Below, in pieces: positions 50,201 to 61,721 of a stretch of 64,000 nucleotides of DNA; positions within the stretch are counted from its first letter, which is position 1, and each line of letters starts with the position of its first letter. The position numbers were made by a program, and so were the translations under genes. Where the stretch lies: NCBI GenBank assembly GCA_014218235.1, contig CM024758.1, positions 104,507,698 to 104,571,697 of the forward strand, in the 5' to 3' direction. This stretch comes from Colocasia esculenta (Eukaryota > Streptophyta > Magnoliopsida > Alismatales > Araceae). Under the pieces are notes generated by a model. That model saw nothing but the letters and a program-made list of their open reading frames with translations. It was not told the origin of the DNA and searched no databases.

Positions 50201-50869
50201 CCTCTCTCTGAACTTCTTCTGCATGTCTGCCCAGTCGGATATAGATCCCGCAAGCAGACTAGAATACCATTCAAAGGCTATTCCAGTCAGAGAAGAACCG
50301 AAGAATTTCAGCAGATAAGACTCATCTGCCGCCAAGTCCCCCATCACAATGATGTAGTACGCGATGTGCTCTTTTGGGGACCCCCGCCCATTGAACTTGT
50401 CAAATTTTGGAGGCTTAGTCGTCCCCGATGGTAGCTTTTTCATAACATGATGTGGAGGATAGGGTACCCTGTACACATCAAAAGGAGCATGTTCTCCATC
50501 GCCCCATTCGGCGAGCTTCATTTCAATCATTTGTTCCACCATCAATTTGCTGACGGTGGCGGGGTCCACTTGCTGAGAGTAGAAGTGGGTTGGTTGATTA
50601 TTTGGGGTGTTTATGATGGCCACCGGTGGCAATGGTGGTGGCATTTGATCCTCCACTTGATGCTCAGAAGCCTGAGCAGGTGGTAACTGTTGTTGCTGCA
50701 GGGGATGGTCTGATTGTAGCTGATACTGCTGTTGTTGCTGTTGAAAGAACTGTGGTTGCAGCAACTGATATTGGATTTGTGGGCGCTGCTGCTGAACTGT
50801 AGCCATCGGTGACTGTTGTGGCTGCTCATTCACCGGCTGTGCAGTGGTGCGCTGGGCCGAGACTCTCAC
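47297..50869 (-). pseudogene. Tandemly duplicated gag of the gag-only element
   Basis: One minus-strand frame from 50869 to 47297 is interrupted only by TAG at 49148-49150 and a second TAG at 47876-47878. The first module (573 aa) has a Gln-rich N-terminus, a capsid domain (FDKFNGRGSPKEHIAYYI, AFEWYSSLLAGSISDW, YIQRWRDLSMRCKRPPHQED) and a CPYHQVLGHSIEDCYVFKD tail. The second module repeats the capsid C-half and tail (FCRKCKQPLCEEDAVNICKN, CIYHQLPGHVTEDCYVLKD) after a long Glu/Gln-rich linker. Gag would build particles; pol is absent. Whether the TAG between modules is decay or a readthrough site is open. Confidence 0.82.
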
Positions 50870-52415
50870 TGACCCAGAGGCAGCCTGAGGAGCTTCTCCT
50901 GAACCTTCAGCTTCTCGGGCTGTGTAGTAACCCGGAAAATTTAATACTTAAAAAATTCAAAATAATAATTTCTTTAAAAATGAAATAATAGAAACATACG
51001 TACCATTATCGTATGTGCACAAATACATCGAAAAATTCTGTAAAAATTATAATGACCCCAGACATTATTCCTAAGTGTTCCACGAAGAAATTCGTGCAAC
51101 AAAAAATCAGATTGGCCAAGCGTATGTCACAATGTGACTAAATATCTAATTAGGAAACTAGGTCGGAAAACCGTTAACACGGAAAAATAACGCGCCCGTA
51201 AATTCAACGAACATGTCGGAGAGACCTCCAACAACATATAATGATTACCCATTATCAGACTTGGACCAATGGACCTCCCGTAGCCCATGAATAAATTCAA
51301 GTAAGGAAAAATATAATAATAATAATAATAAACTTGAATAAATTGGAAGATGTAAAGGAAAAGAGCATTAAATAAAACCCATTAAATGGAAAAGAGTAAT
51401 GGGCTTTGCTTAATGGATCCTCTAGAACTTATTGGTCAAAATATGAATTTACAAATAGTAAATAAAAGAAAATATCCTAAATTCAGAGTTTAATTATCTC
51501 CTAATTGGAAAAGAGTTATTAAAGCAATAAAAGTGGCAATTAGAGTTGGAATAGGATTCCTAAACCTACCCCATATAGTCTAGTACGAATTTAGATACTA
51601 TCCTAACCCAATTAGAGATTGGAAAGCAAGAGAGGAAAGGTGGAGTTAGAAAATCTCGTAATTAAGAGGAATTTGAGTAGTAGTAGGAATAAAAACTTGT
51701 ATTTATATAAATACACCTCTTAAACCCTCATGGCCGGCCCTAGCTCGTGCAAAGGGGTTCTTGGACGTGGAGAAGAGGCCAAGGAGGAGGAGAAATCGAG
51801 GAGAGGAAGATCCATCAAGCTTCTTCCTTCGTTCTTGGAGTTCTAAGCCCTAGAAGATAAATCGAGTCAAAGGTAGGCATTCTCACGAGCATAAACCATG
51901 AAACTTTTTCTGTAGGATGTCTCATCTATCAGGATCAAAAGCCCTTTGGTTTCATAATTTTTCAATGAGCATATCTTTTGTTCTTGACTTTTCATGTTCT
52001 GCAACTTACATGACCCCGAACCCTCTTCTTAACTCTTGATCTCCTTGTATACTCAACCCCATGCTACGAGATTTTTACTGTAGGAACTGATGCATGTTAG
52101 GCATCTTTTGCCCCTAAAAGCCCTAATTTTGATTCATCCTATCTTACGAATTAAATCGTTGATCCTAACTATGTACTGTTTCAAGTTCATCATGATACCC
52201 GTGTTCAAAGCATTTTGAACCCTATCTGTTGTCAAATTCCTAATTATTGTAAGTACCCATGCATGTCTAGATCAATTCGCAACTGGTTTCATGATTTTTC
52301 ATCGTGTATACAATTAGTTATGATTTTCTGAACGACCCTGTATCAAAATCTGATATTTCTGGACCGCAATCCAAGACAGAGCAGAACTCTATCAGACTCA
52401 GGCGTAGACCCTGTG

Positions 52416-52655
52416 AACGCGACGGCCCGATAGGCCGCGTTCACAAGGGCCATCGCGACCGAGGCTCTGTCGCGATCTGATAGCGACAGGCCTATCGTCG
52501 CGATCTGTTGACCTGACCGTCGCGACCCTCATGCAACCCCGTCGCGACCTATCTGCCCGAACCGACATGCCTGTCGCGACCTGTACAAGTCACCGTCGCG
52601 ATCTGCCCTGCCCCTGTCGCTACCCTTAATGTCCTATGTCGCGTTCACATGTCGC
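52416..52655. promoter_or_regulatory. Class-1 dyads in solo LTR copy 2
   Basis: Several GCGAC/GTCGC pairs with 9-nt spacers (for example GCGAC CGAGGCTCT GTCGC) and additional half-sites, more numerous than in copy 1. Confidence 0.6.
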
Positions 52656-53754
52656 GTTCACAGGACTTTGCATGAAAACCCATAAAATTTGTTACTATCA
52701 CTTTCTACAATATTCTTACGCCTTTTTAACAGTCATACACGCAGTAAAACACCTGTTTTAAATTGGATCTATATTGAATGCTTTAAAATACATATTCACG
52801 ACTTCTTTTCTATCTATGAATTCTCTTACACATGCACACACATGAACTATCCATATATGGCTGAAATCTGGCATAAAGTATCTCATAATGTATCTGGTAA
52901 TTTATTGCAATAAAATATATTAATTGCCCTATTTTAAAGGACTTGTATTCGTCTCTTGCGTTGTTTATATACCGATATCGACGCTCCACTGTTCTAGAAT
53001 TCCTCTAGAACGTCGAGCACCCGTTTTTATATACACACTTTACTTGGCTTGTGGTGAACTCTCCGTCGGATATTCCTTTCACCGGACTAGTGAACCCTTG
53101 CACAAGGCCTACGTAAGTCTCCTCTGATCATGGATTCTCACATGGTCGACGAGCCGGTTGTACCCTAACACCCATTACACCTTTAGGGATCGATATGATC
53201 CAAACGACTATTAGAAGTTCACTCTCGTCTTGAATCACGCCGGACCTCTGGACCTGTGCTTAACATGGCCAGTGGTAGGGTCGTGAGTTCCACCTGACTG
53301 CCAACACCACGTGCGAGTGTTGTGCAACTGTTACTATCGCCTGTTTACTCGACGTGTTACGTGCAATGTCCATTAGTTCTCATCTATACTCTATTCGCTC
53401 ATCTATTCACATTCACTCTACTATCTCGTCTATTCATCTAGTGCTCTTATCTACTTCTTGGTACTCTCTATTGGCCATCAATTGCTTGTTGACAAATAAA
53501 CAAAAATAACTAATGCCTGCGCAATAGGGCCCTGATCTGGTCCTGGGAGGAGCGCCCGAAAAGTGCCATTTGCCCGCGGGAGTTAAATAATCAGGATGTC
53601 GACATTACATCCAAGTGTCATTAAACAACATAAATAATGCCAGTGCAATAGGGCCCGATCTGGTCCTGGGGAGAACGCCCGAAAGTGCCATTTGCCCGCG
53701 GGAGTTAACATGATCAGGATGTTGGCATTACATCCAAGTGTCATTTAAAAACAA

Positions 53755-53960
53755 GTGCTATATTCTCTCGTTGTCTACGACAACAAAGTGCCATTTAAAA
53801 ACAAGTGCTATATTCTCTCATTGTCTACGACAACAAAGTGCCATTTAAAACACAAGTGTTATATTCTCTCGTTGTCTCCGACAACAAAGTGCCATGTTCC
53901 CTCGTTGTCTTCGACAACCAAAGTGCTATATTCTCTCTCGGCTATCTACGGATAACCAAA
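53755..53960. repeat. About 50-bp repeats each carrying a TTGTC/GACAA hairpin
   Basis: CAAGTGCTATATTCTCTCGT followed by TTGTCTACGACAA recurs four or five times. The 3-nt loop varies (TAC, TCC, TTC) and one unit has changed arms (GGCTATC/GGATAACC). Copy 1 lacks this expansion. Confidence 0.75.
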
Positions 53961-54624
53961 ACGCCATTTACTCTCTATATGGCCATCTACTTTCTCTCTC
54001 CTTGCTACATATACCGCTTGTTATTACTTAACACTGTCGCTACTTGCTATTGCGTTGTTATCATTTTCTATCGTGACTTGACTTTGGTCATCGTGCTATA
54101 CTTGATTCATCTGCTATTTGCACCCTGTTACTTGTGCTATTACGTTCACAACTTTACATGATTCTCTCTATCATTAGTTACTCTGCCATTTAATGCATTA
54201 ATTGTTTAAAGCCTGCTTGAGCCTGAGATTTAAGTCCTACTGGGCGTTATCGCTCACCCTTCGTTATTTGTCTTGTGTGTCTCAGGTAAATCGGACTTTG
54301 ACGTCACACACACCAATGGGACAGGACTAGAGTGAAGAGCGACCTGAAGTCAACTCATGAAGTTGCCTTAGTACCATGGAGTCTAGTAGTTATTGTCTTA
54401 GATTTCTTTTCAATGTATTGATGTCATTGAGCCCTATGTAATGACTACGAAATTTGTGGTTGTAATAGTCTTAGTGGAATTTCAATGAAAAGAAGAGTTT
54501 ATTTCACTTGTTGTTCAATAGATGCTATGAATTATTCAACTGTTGTACATTTTCTCTACTATGTACTTGATTCACGTTCTCGCCGATTTATTCCGCTGCG
54601 AAATTGGCGGGGCGTGACAGGCTG

Positions 54625-56051
54625 TGTGCCCCTCCGCTTCTTTGCCTCTTATCTGCCTTTTTAGCACTTCGATTTCAGCCTGGTACCGCTGCAGCAACTC
54701 TATGACAGCCGGGTCCAGATGTGGAATAGCCGGAGTTTCTTGCACTGAGCCCCCTGTTACTTCTGGCGGGGCGGGGGGAACTCATTGCTGCCCCCACTAC
54801 CCTGAGTAGTGATCACATTGGCGGCAACCGCCGTCATCTGCATTGCAGGCGCATCAGCATTTCACATACGCGGCATGCTCAGCAGCGGCTGCTAAGGCTG
54901 TTGCCGCGGCTCTTCTCCTGGTAACAGCACCAGGTCTTTCTGCTAGCTCAATAATTTCTTCATTCTCAGTGGGTAGAGCCCCATATCGGCTCCACACACC
55001 GGCCATATGACATGCACAAATTTTGAGGCTCCCGCTCTGGTCTCTCTCGACCCTTCGGGAAGTTTGAGGAGGAAAGGATAACCTTTCAAAAACTGATACA
55101 CGGGGTTTGACTTTCCCAGGTTGCTCATGGAAATGTTCGCACGGAACATCATTTTCATTGGAACTGCTCTCAGCTCCATCCTGAGGTGTTCCCATGGCTC
55201 GAAGCATTCTCACTCTCCGCAGTGGGGAATTTGCGAGGTGGAGGATATGGTCGCGCACGACCCTTGCTGCCCCCTGCTGATCATGAGTGGTTGAAACCAT
55301 TGATGCGGGAGAATTTTCCCGGACAGGTGGGAGGTAAGTAGACCTCCGCAATTCTACTCTCTTGTTGTGGAAGCGGGCATACGCGCATGCCCCTCCCTGC
55401 TGAACCCTGGCCTTGAAGCCTCTGGGTGGCCTTTGATAATTGGGGACCTTCACGTCCCTTGCTTCTCTTAGTGCCTCCTCTTCCGGCACAGTTTCCTCCA
55501 ATCTGGGCTGCTGCACTTTATTGGGTCGCCAGACCTACTTGAATTTAATGGGCTTCGGGGGCAGCTTGCCTCTAAGGGTGTTGTACATTACTTTCTTTCC
55601 AGTCAATGCCTGGAAAGAGTTCTTCACAGCCACTGTCGACATAACTTGTTCCGGCTCAATTTTGCTGCGTCCATTGTTCAGATTAATCCTCACTTTTCCC
55701 ACCAGCACGCTCTTCCCAGAGTTGGAAAGGTGAGCGTGATGAGAGATGATCTTCTCGTCCTCCTCAGCTTGCTGGTGCTTCTTCTTTCTCTTTCCATGTT
55801 CTTTTTACCATGGTCCACATGGTGAACCTGGCAGCTTAGCTCCTCTACAGTCTCTTGACCTTAACTCCGGCTTCCGGATGAAGCATGTCCACGAAAGCAA
55901 CCCCCAGAAAATTGGGGAACTCCACAACTGGGAGAAAGGCCCCAAAGCGGGTCGGCACGGCAAGATAGCCGTTCCGAGCATGGTCCTGAACAAGCTGCGG
56001 TCCAAAGCGCACCTCCACCATTTGTCTGTTAGTACCTGTCAGTTGAAACAA
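54625..56051 (-). pseudogene. Pre-gag region of the gag-only element
   Basis: Minus-strand coding remnants upstream of gag. A 220-residue open frame (55516-54854) contains RVSVFERLSFPPQ and an Ala-rich C-terminus. Earlier pieces at 55805-56051 (RFGPQLVQDHARNGYLAVPT) and 55560-55740 are broken by stops. The final part (AVIELLQRYQAEIEVLKRQI) is coiled-coil-like and leads into the gag N-terminus across the solo LTR. I do not recognise a defined enzymatic domain. Confidence 0.6.
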
Positions 56052-56120
56052 ACAGACAGTTAGTATCGAGTAAAAAGGCCGCGAGGCTTTCTATTCTGGC
56101 GAAAAGATGAAGGGAAGTTT

Positions 56121-56139
56121 GGTCCCACCGGGCGTGCCA
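56121..56139 (-). other. Primer binding site of the gag-only element
   Basis: The minus strand reads TGGCACGCCCGGTGGGACC three bases after the LTR end. The same CGGTGGGACC core is seen in element 3, suggesting the same or a related tRNA primer. Confidence 0.75.
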
Positions 56140-56142
56140 CGC

Positions 56143-59100
56143 TGTGGAAATGGATTTTGTAGATCCATCACAAATTATTTTAAAATTGATAAGGTCTTTT
56201 ATCATGTTATCATGTGTGTACCCGCATATTACAAATTCAAGTCTCATTTAGTGCTAAGTAAGTCACTATAACGAGAGATGAATCGGTAACCGCAGAGCGC
56301 AGCGCGTGCCAGTCACCGAAGCGACAACATGTTCTGCCTTCGAGAGTCGAAGGGCTTTAGGTCTATTTGCACGCCGTCTAACTTCATCAAACGAAAATGG
56401 AGATCGGGTCGGGACCAAGATCCCGCCGTTGTCTAAGCACAACGACGTTAATTACGTCCCTCTGAGAGGGAAAACCCTTGATTAATCGTCAGAATAAATA
56501 GTCTCTTGACTTTAGCGGAAACATCTGATAAAAGATATGCGCGAAAATGTAAATCTAGTTGCGGCGCCTAACACGAGACGACTAGAGTGTAAATCTCGAT
56601 GCATTTTTTTTTATTTATTTAAAGGGGGTGAATTGAGTCAGCATTATTTGATTTGATTTAATTTTGTTCTTTTGATCTCTTGTATTTTTCCATGTTTGAT
56701 CTTTTATTGGATTGCCTTTTTGGGCTGTTGATCTTTGGTTTGATTAAAAAAAAAAATACTGTTTGATGTGGTATGGAGCTTTATTTGACTTCAAATATCC
56801 CTTTTTTTTATTCATTTGGGTTTGAAATTTATTTAGGCTTTTGTTCCAGATCAGAATACTTGACCCGGAAATTTGATTTTAACCTTTTATTTAAATATTT
56901 TTACCTGATCTTCCATTAACGTTGGGCTTATTTTGAAGCTATTACCTTTTTGTTGCATTTATTTTGGTGTGTAGATTGGACTTAAAACTATTCACATCTC
57001 TTCATTATTTGATTTAATATGAATTTTCTTTGATTTCAGTTTTCTCTTCATTTATTAAACTTGTTTCTTTTGAGATCGTTTGAATTTAGGATTTATTTAT
57101 ATTTGTTTTCAAAATTATTTGATGTAGTCCTTCTTCTTCTTTTTTTAAATATCACCACGTTATATTGGAGCATCTAATTTTTTCTTTTGGATTTCATTTA
57201 GCTTCCTCTTATTAACCGCTATATGCTTCCCTTTTTGACGCCCATTGGTTTATTAAATGGAAAGGCACCAGCTGAGGCCTGGGGATGCACATGCATGCAC
57301 CTGTAGCCACTGAAGCTAAACGGTGGCTATTTTCTTTTTTTAAGATAATATGGCAGGAGGAGGCTTGAACGGTGGGATTTAGAAATATGTGTATGGGTAA
57401 TAAATGAGGAGAGAAGGTGTGTGTAGAATGGGTATGTAGAAATGTGGGTAGATGTGTGCGTATAGTATGTTTGTGTAGGTTCGGGGGATTTTAATATTAG
57501 TTTTTTTGGTGTATGAATGGTGAGGGTTTAAACGGTGGCGGTCTGTGACTTTTGTTTGTGGGAGGATGGGATGAACGGTGGGAGCATGGGAATGTGTGCA
57601 GATGATTTTATTTGGATTTTTTTTTTTGTGTTGATTTGCTTGAACGGTGGCTCCCAGACCCTCCACCGTTCAGTTTATCATTCGCCCCACACGACCACAC
57701 TCCTGATGTTTAAACGGTGGGGAACTATTCATGATGCTTTGGATGCATATCAACAGAGGCTAAACGAGTGCTTTTGTTTGGCATCTCCCCATTTTTTCTT
57801 GTTATTGAATGATAAATTATTTCATAATTTCTTTTTATTGTTGTCATTGCTATTATTGTTGCTCTGTCTGTTGCTTTTGTCATGTTAATGTCTGATAACA
57901 TTTTTCTTTATCTGTTGTTTCATTGTTTGTGATTTCTGTTCAATTATTATTGTTATTGTTCATATTATTTGCTATTATTATTTTTGTTATTTATCTTATT
58001 ATTTGTTCTCATGCTTGAATCGTCGATCGAGTGACGTGCGTCGCGCCGACGTTTGTCTCGATTGTACACGCATAGATGTAACACAAACCATTAAAATCGC
58101 GGCTGAAGAAATAAAGTTTAAATTGACGAAAAATCCGGTCGTGTAATCTAACCCGACTTGATGGTAACCGCCCTTGCCCACCGTATGTCAGGGCGGTACC
58201 TAGGGACGCTCACCCATAAACCCGAGGCGACGCCCACGGGGCAATGTTCGCCGAACATGACGACATAATATTTACTAATGATGCTGAATCACAACACAAG
58301 TTGCCCGGTGGTTATGCCGGCACAAACACATTCAGAAATTATCACGGAAAAAATCCGACAGTACCTCCCCTTATTCTGCACCTTGGGGGGGTGTCCGTGA
58401 CATCCGTCCACCATGATAGAGACGATGCCACAACAGCGTTGATGCCGGGGCAACAACAACACGGCACACGACACCGATTCCCGAGGCGTACCCGAGAGAT
58501 CGGCATATGCCGAGACCGCAACTGGGGCAAAACTGATAGAATATCGCTCCGGGATTAAATACCATTTCTATTTAACCTTTTCCATAAAGTACGCTCATGA
58601 AATGTGACCTTGAAGTTCATTGGGTCAGTAAAAATCTTGAACGGTGGGGAGGGAAAGGGCCACCGTTCAGGGTCCTTCTTCTCTTTTAAAGCAGCGCAAC
58701 AGGGGAAAGAGAAGCTAAACGTGGGGGGTGAAGGTGCCACCGTTCAACTTTTCCAATAGCTCAAATAGGGAGCGATGGAACCATGAAATTGAGGGCATGA
58801 CATCGTAGAGAAACTAGTATTTTGTGGAAGGATTTCTGAGGTTTTGGAACATCAACCCAGGGGAATTTTAGATGAGGAAAAAAGCCCATAAAGGGAAAAG
58901 GGCTGCGGAGAAGGATGTTGAACAGTGGCATTGTGCAGGGCCACCGTTCAAGGCCCCAACATCCGCTCAGGGGAGGAAATAACATGGGATTTCGGTATTA
59001 TTTTTTCCATGTAAAACCATTGTTTCACAAAAATTCGAGGAACATAGAACAACATTTTCTTTGATAAGATTTAATAAATACAAGAATGTTCAATGAAGGC

Positions 59101-60318
59101 ACGGCTGAAGCATCACATATGAGGGGTGAGAGCTCAGCAGTGAAACATTTGAGGTAAACGGTGGCTTCAAATTGAGATAGCCAGGCAACGCAACGGGGGA
59201 AGAGGGCTGAACAGTGGCACTAAGCAGGGCCACCGTTCAGGGTCTAAACGTTTAAACATGAAGCGATGAAACCTTGAAAATTTTGGAAGTATTCCTGAGC
59301 AAAACCAGTGTCCTATGGACATTTCAGACTAGGAAATAATAAAAAACAATCTGAGAATTCAAACAGTGGAATATTCGTTTAAACATAGATGTCAATCCTC
59401 ATATGAGTGATAAGGATTGAGTACTTGAACAAAGGGTGGTGAGCCACTGTTCTGGGACGCCCCTCCATACCTGGAACACGACACACTCAGCGAATAGAAA
59501 TGGGGGGGTGCCCAACGAGAAATATCTAAGTCGGTTCTAAGGAAAAGAAGAGCCCAGACATATTCATCGCTGTGAGATCTTTTGCAGGCCAAAACAAGGT
59601 ATGGAAACGCCGTTTGGCTGCTTGCAGAGATCCTCATAGTGCAAACCTCAAGGGAAACAGACCAGGAGGGTAGAAGAAACAGGGACGAGGCAATGTGGCT
59701 TACATGGTCATCCACAGTATCGAATGTCATAACCGCCCCTTTGATACCTTGCAAACACCAATCCATGCATGAACAATAAAAAAAAAGTAGAGAGAAAGAA
59801 CCAGCACACAATTCATTAATTCATGTGAGGAATAATCTTGTATCAACTCATCTAACAAGAAAGTACAGGAGAAGGAAAAAGAAAACAACAACGTAATAGG
59901 GGAGGGAAATTGCTTGGAAACCCGACCCCTTTTCCCTCTGCTCTCTTCCCTTCTTAAGCACTCTCCCACAGTTCCCTTGTACAGAGAACAGATTTGGTCG
60001 CCCTCCTTTTTCCCCTCTTCTGGCTCGTTCCTGGGCTGCAAACAAGAACTCCCCAACGCCGCAGAAAGCTTATGCTCCCCTCCTGTTGCTGCTGGCCTCA
60101 ATGCGATCTCTCCCTCCTTTTTTTTTCCTAGAAAAGGAGCTTTAAGGGGCCTCTTTTGAGGGCTGAGGCGGCAAAGGCCCCTCCTCAACATTGCCCCTCC
60201 TTTTCTCACAAATTACCTCATGTGCCATTATCTTGTTGAGGTAGCCGTATGAGGCTGCTCCCATCTCCTTGGGCTGCCAACCCAATAGTGACATGTGGGC
60301 CCAAAACAGGTGCAGACA
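56143..60318 (-). repeat. 5' LTR (in minus sense) of the gag-only element
   Basis: 4,176 bp, homologous to 37789-42455 without the MITE. Many one-base indels separate the two LTRs. Confidence 0.92.
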
Positions 60319-61721
60319 TGCCCCACGTTGGTTCATCATCGTCACTGGCTTTCTCCGATCATGATACCCTTTTTATTAGTTCATCGCCCTGATGGGTTCT
60401 TCCTGGTCAAAAGCCCAATCATATTCATCATTTCGTAGCTCTCTGGATAGGAGTCTGTCGTATCAAACCGTGCGTAAATCTGATGCCCGTGCAAGGAGGT
60501 TGGACACTTTGTATGGCCATAAGCTAAAGAGTCCCTGAAGGCGACAACTCCCCTGTCGTTTTCTCATTCTTAAGGCGCCACCCTCCTGTCGCTATCCGCC
60601 TTGTAACGATTCTTCATGTCAGAGTCGATTTCCTTCAGAAGCGACACCTCGATACGTCGCGTTCATAAATTATCCTTTTATTCCTTGAAAAATCGCCAGA
60701 AAATACTTTAAAAAACCCTTCCTTGAAAGGAGGCGACGTATCGAGGCGTCGCTATCTGGTCGCGACCATGAGGCCGTCGCGTTCTGGACTCCATACAGCT
60801 TACCCTTTCCGAAGATGATTTGGACACTTGCTATTCATGGATATTCCGTCTTTTGACTGGCCTAGACGCGTCCAAATCCTACCAAAATTGGAGGAGATCT
60901 TCTTTAATGCATCATTTCCGAGATCCAATTGCCCTTGCGTGGCCATGCTTACCCATACCGGACCAATGCCTATTATTCCCTTCACAGCCCTTCCAGGAAT
61001 AATCACCACCTATAAGTCTCTCCATACTGCGTCTTTTAGGGGAAGACCGGCGTCTGCTGCTTCGTCTCCCAGAGAGCTCCAACTCCTCAGAAGAGTCCCT
61101 TGCCTCCAGACGACCAGGAAGTGCCCCCCAGGGTGATTTCTCCCTGCTTACTTTCTCTCTCCCTTTTCTTTCAATTTTTTCTTCATTCATGCATGCATAG
61201 AGTAGTTTTCTTCGTAGATACTCATTGAAACACCACATACACCGTTTTTAAAACACCCAAAGGGGTTAAAAACCCACCCCACGTGAGTTTCCCTCCAAGT
61301 TGTTTCATGTTTCTTCATATTTTTGGAGTAGATTCATCACAAACGAGTTCTCTAATGGGTTGTTTATCATTTTGATGTTCTTGGCAGGTGTTTGAAGACA
61401 TTACAAGCACGAGGCTCTTGCCCCTGGCCGGCTGAGGAGCAGGAAGAGAGAAACCCACAGTCTTCATCCCTTGAAGAAGAAGGCGACCATCCTGCTGTCG
61501 CGATCCAAGAGACGACAAGAAGCCCGTCACGTTCCATTCATCAGAAAGCGGCCCCAACCTTGTCGCGTTCACAGGGATCAGGTACGCCTTCTTTCCTCTC
61601 TTCCTTTCCGAAGTGTTAGCCTTATTCATCCGTTTATTTCTCTTGGCAACTACTTTGGTGGCGATCACGGTCAGTTTCCTATCTTTCATCATCTTTTTGG
61701 GAATCCAATCTCGTGATTACA
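60319..61721 (+). repeat. 3' LTR of element 3, remaining part
   Basis: Continues from 37788 after the nested element, matches 16784-18197 and ends GTGATTACA, followed by the duplication CTAAA. It repeats the class-1 dyads at 60538-60788 and 61481-61570. Confidence 0.92.

Larger units (their letters stand above)
50923..54619 (+). mobile_element. Solo LTR, TGTAGYAACC family, copy 2 (3,697 bp)
   Basis: TGTAGTAACCC...GGGCGTGACA with perfect duplication GGCTG (50918-50922 and 54620-54624), inserted between the pre-gag and gag of the nested element. It is homologous to 34644-37534 over most of its length. It has class-1 dyads at 52416-52655, the shared CCTACGTAAGT / GGATTCTCACATGG block near 53105-53165 and an expanded hairpin repeat at 53755-53960. 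Confidence 0.93.
37789..60318 (-). mobile_element. Nested non-autonomous gag-only LTR element, minus sense
   Basis: Two LTRs (37789-42455 and 56143-60318) bound an element inserted in the 3' LTR of element 3. The target duplication is TGTCC/TGCCC with one mutation (ancestral TGCCC is seen in the 5' LTR). The primer site beside the right LTR and the G-rich tract beside the left LTR show minus-strand sense. Inside are a pre-gag region and a double gag, but I find no RT, RNase H or integrase. It therefore depends on another element for replication. It contains a solo LTR and a hAT MITE. Confidence 0.92.
16727..61721 (+). mobile_element. Tat-lineage Ty3/gypsy element (element 3) with antisense genes
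   Basis: Complete element with target duplication CTAAA (16722-16726 and 61722-61726), LTRs of about 1.47 kb, a primer site, gag-pro-pol on the plus strand, two antisense intron-containing genes and a polypurine tract. About 25.4 kb of the span is later insertions: a solo LTR and a 22.5-kb element nested in the 3' LTR. The two RNase H modules place it in the Tat clade. Many stops in gag-pol indicate an old copy. Confidence 0.93.

Noticed and set aside
56143..60318. Plus-strand sense for the gag-only element
   Set aside because: The primer-like site lies beside the right LTR on the minus strand, the G-rich tract lies beside the left LTR, and gag is on the minus strand.
16727..61721. Two separate Tat elements, one at 16727 and one at 60319
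   Set aside because: The 61-bp LTR start at 37728, the shared TGTCC/TGCCC joint and the CTAAA duplication at both outer ends show a single element split by a nested insertion.
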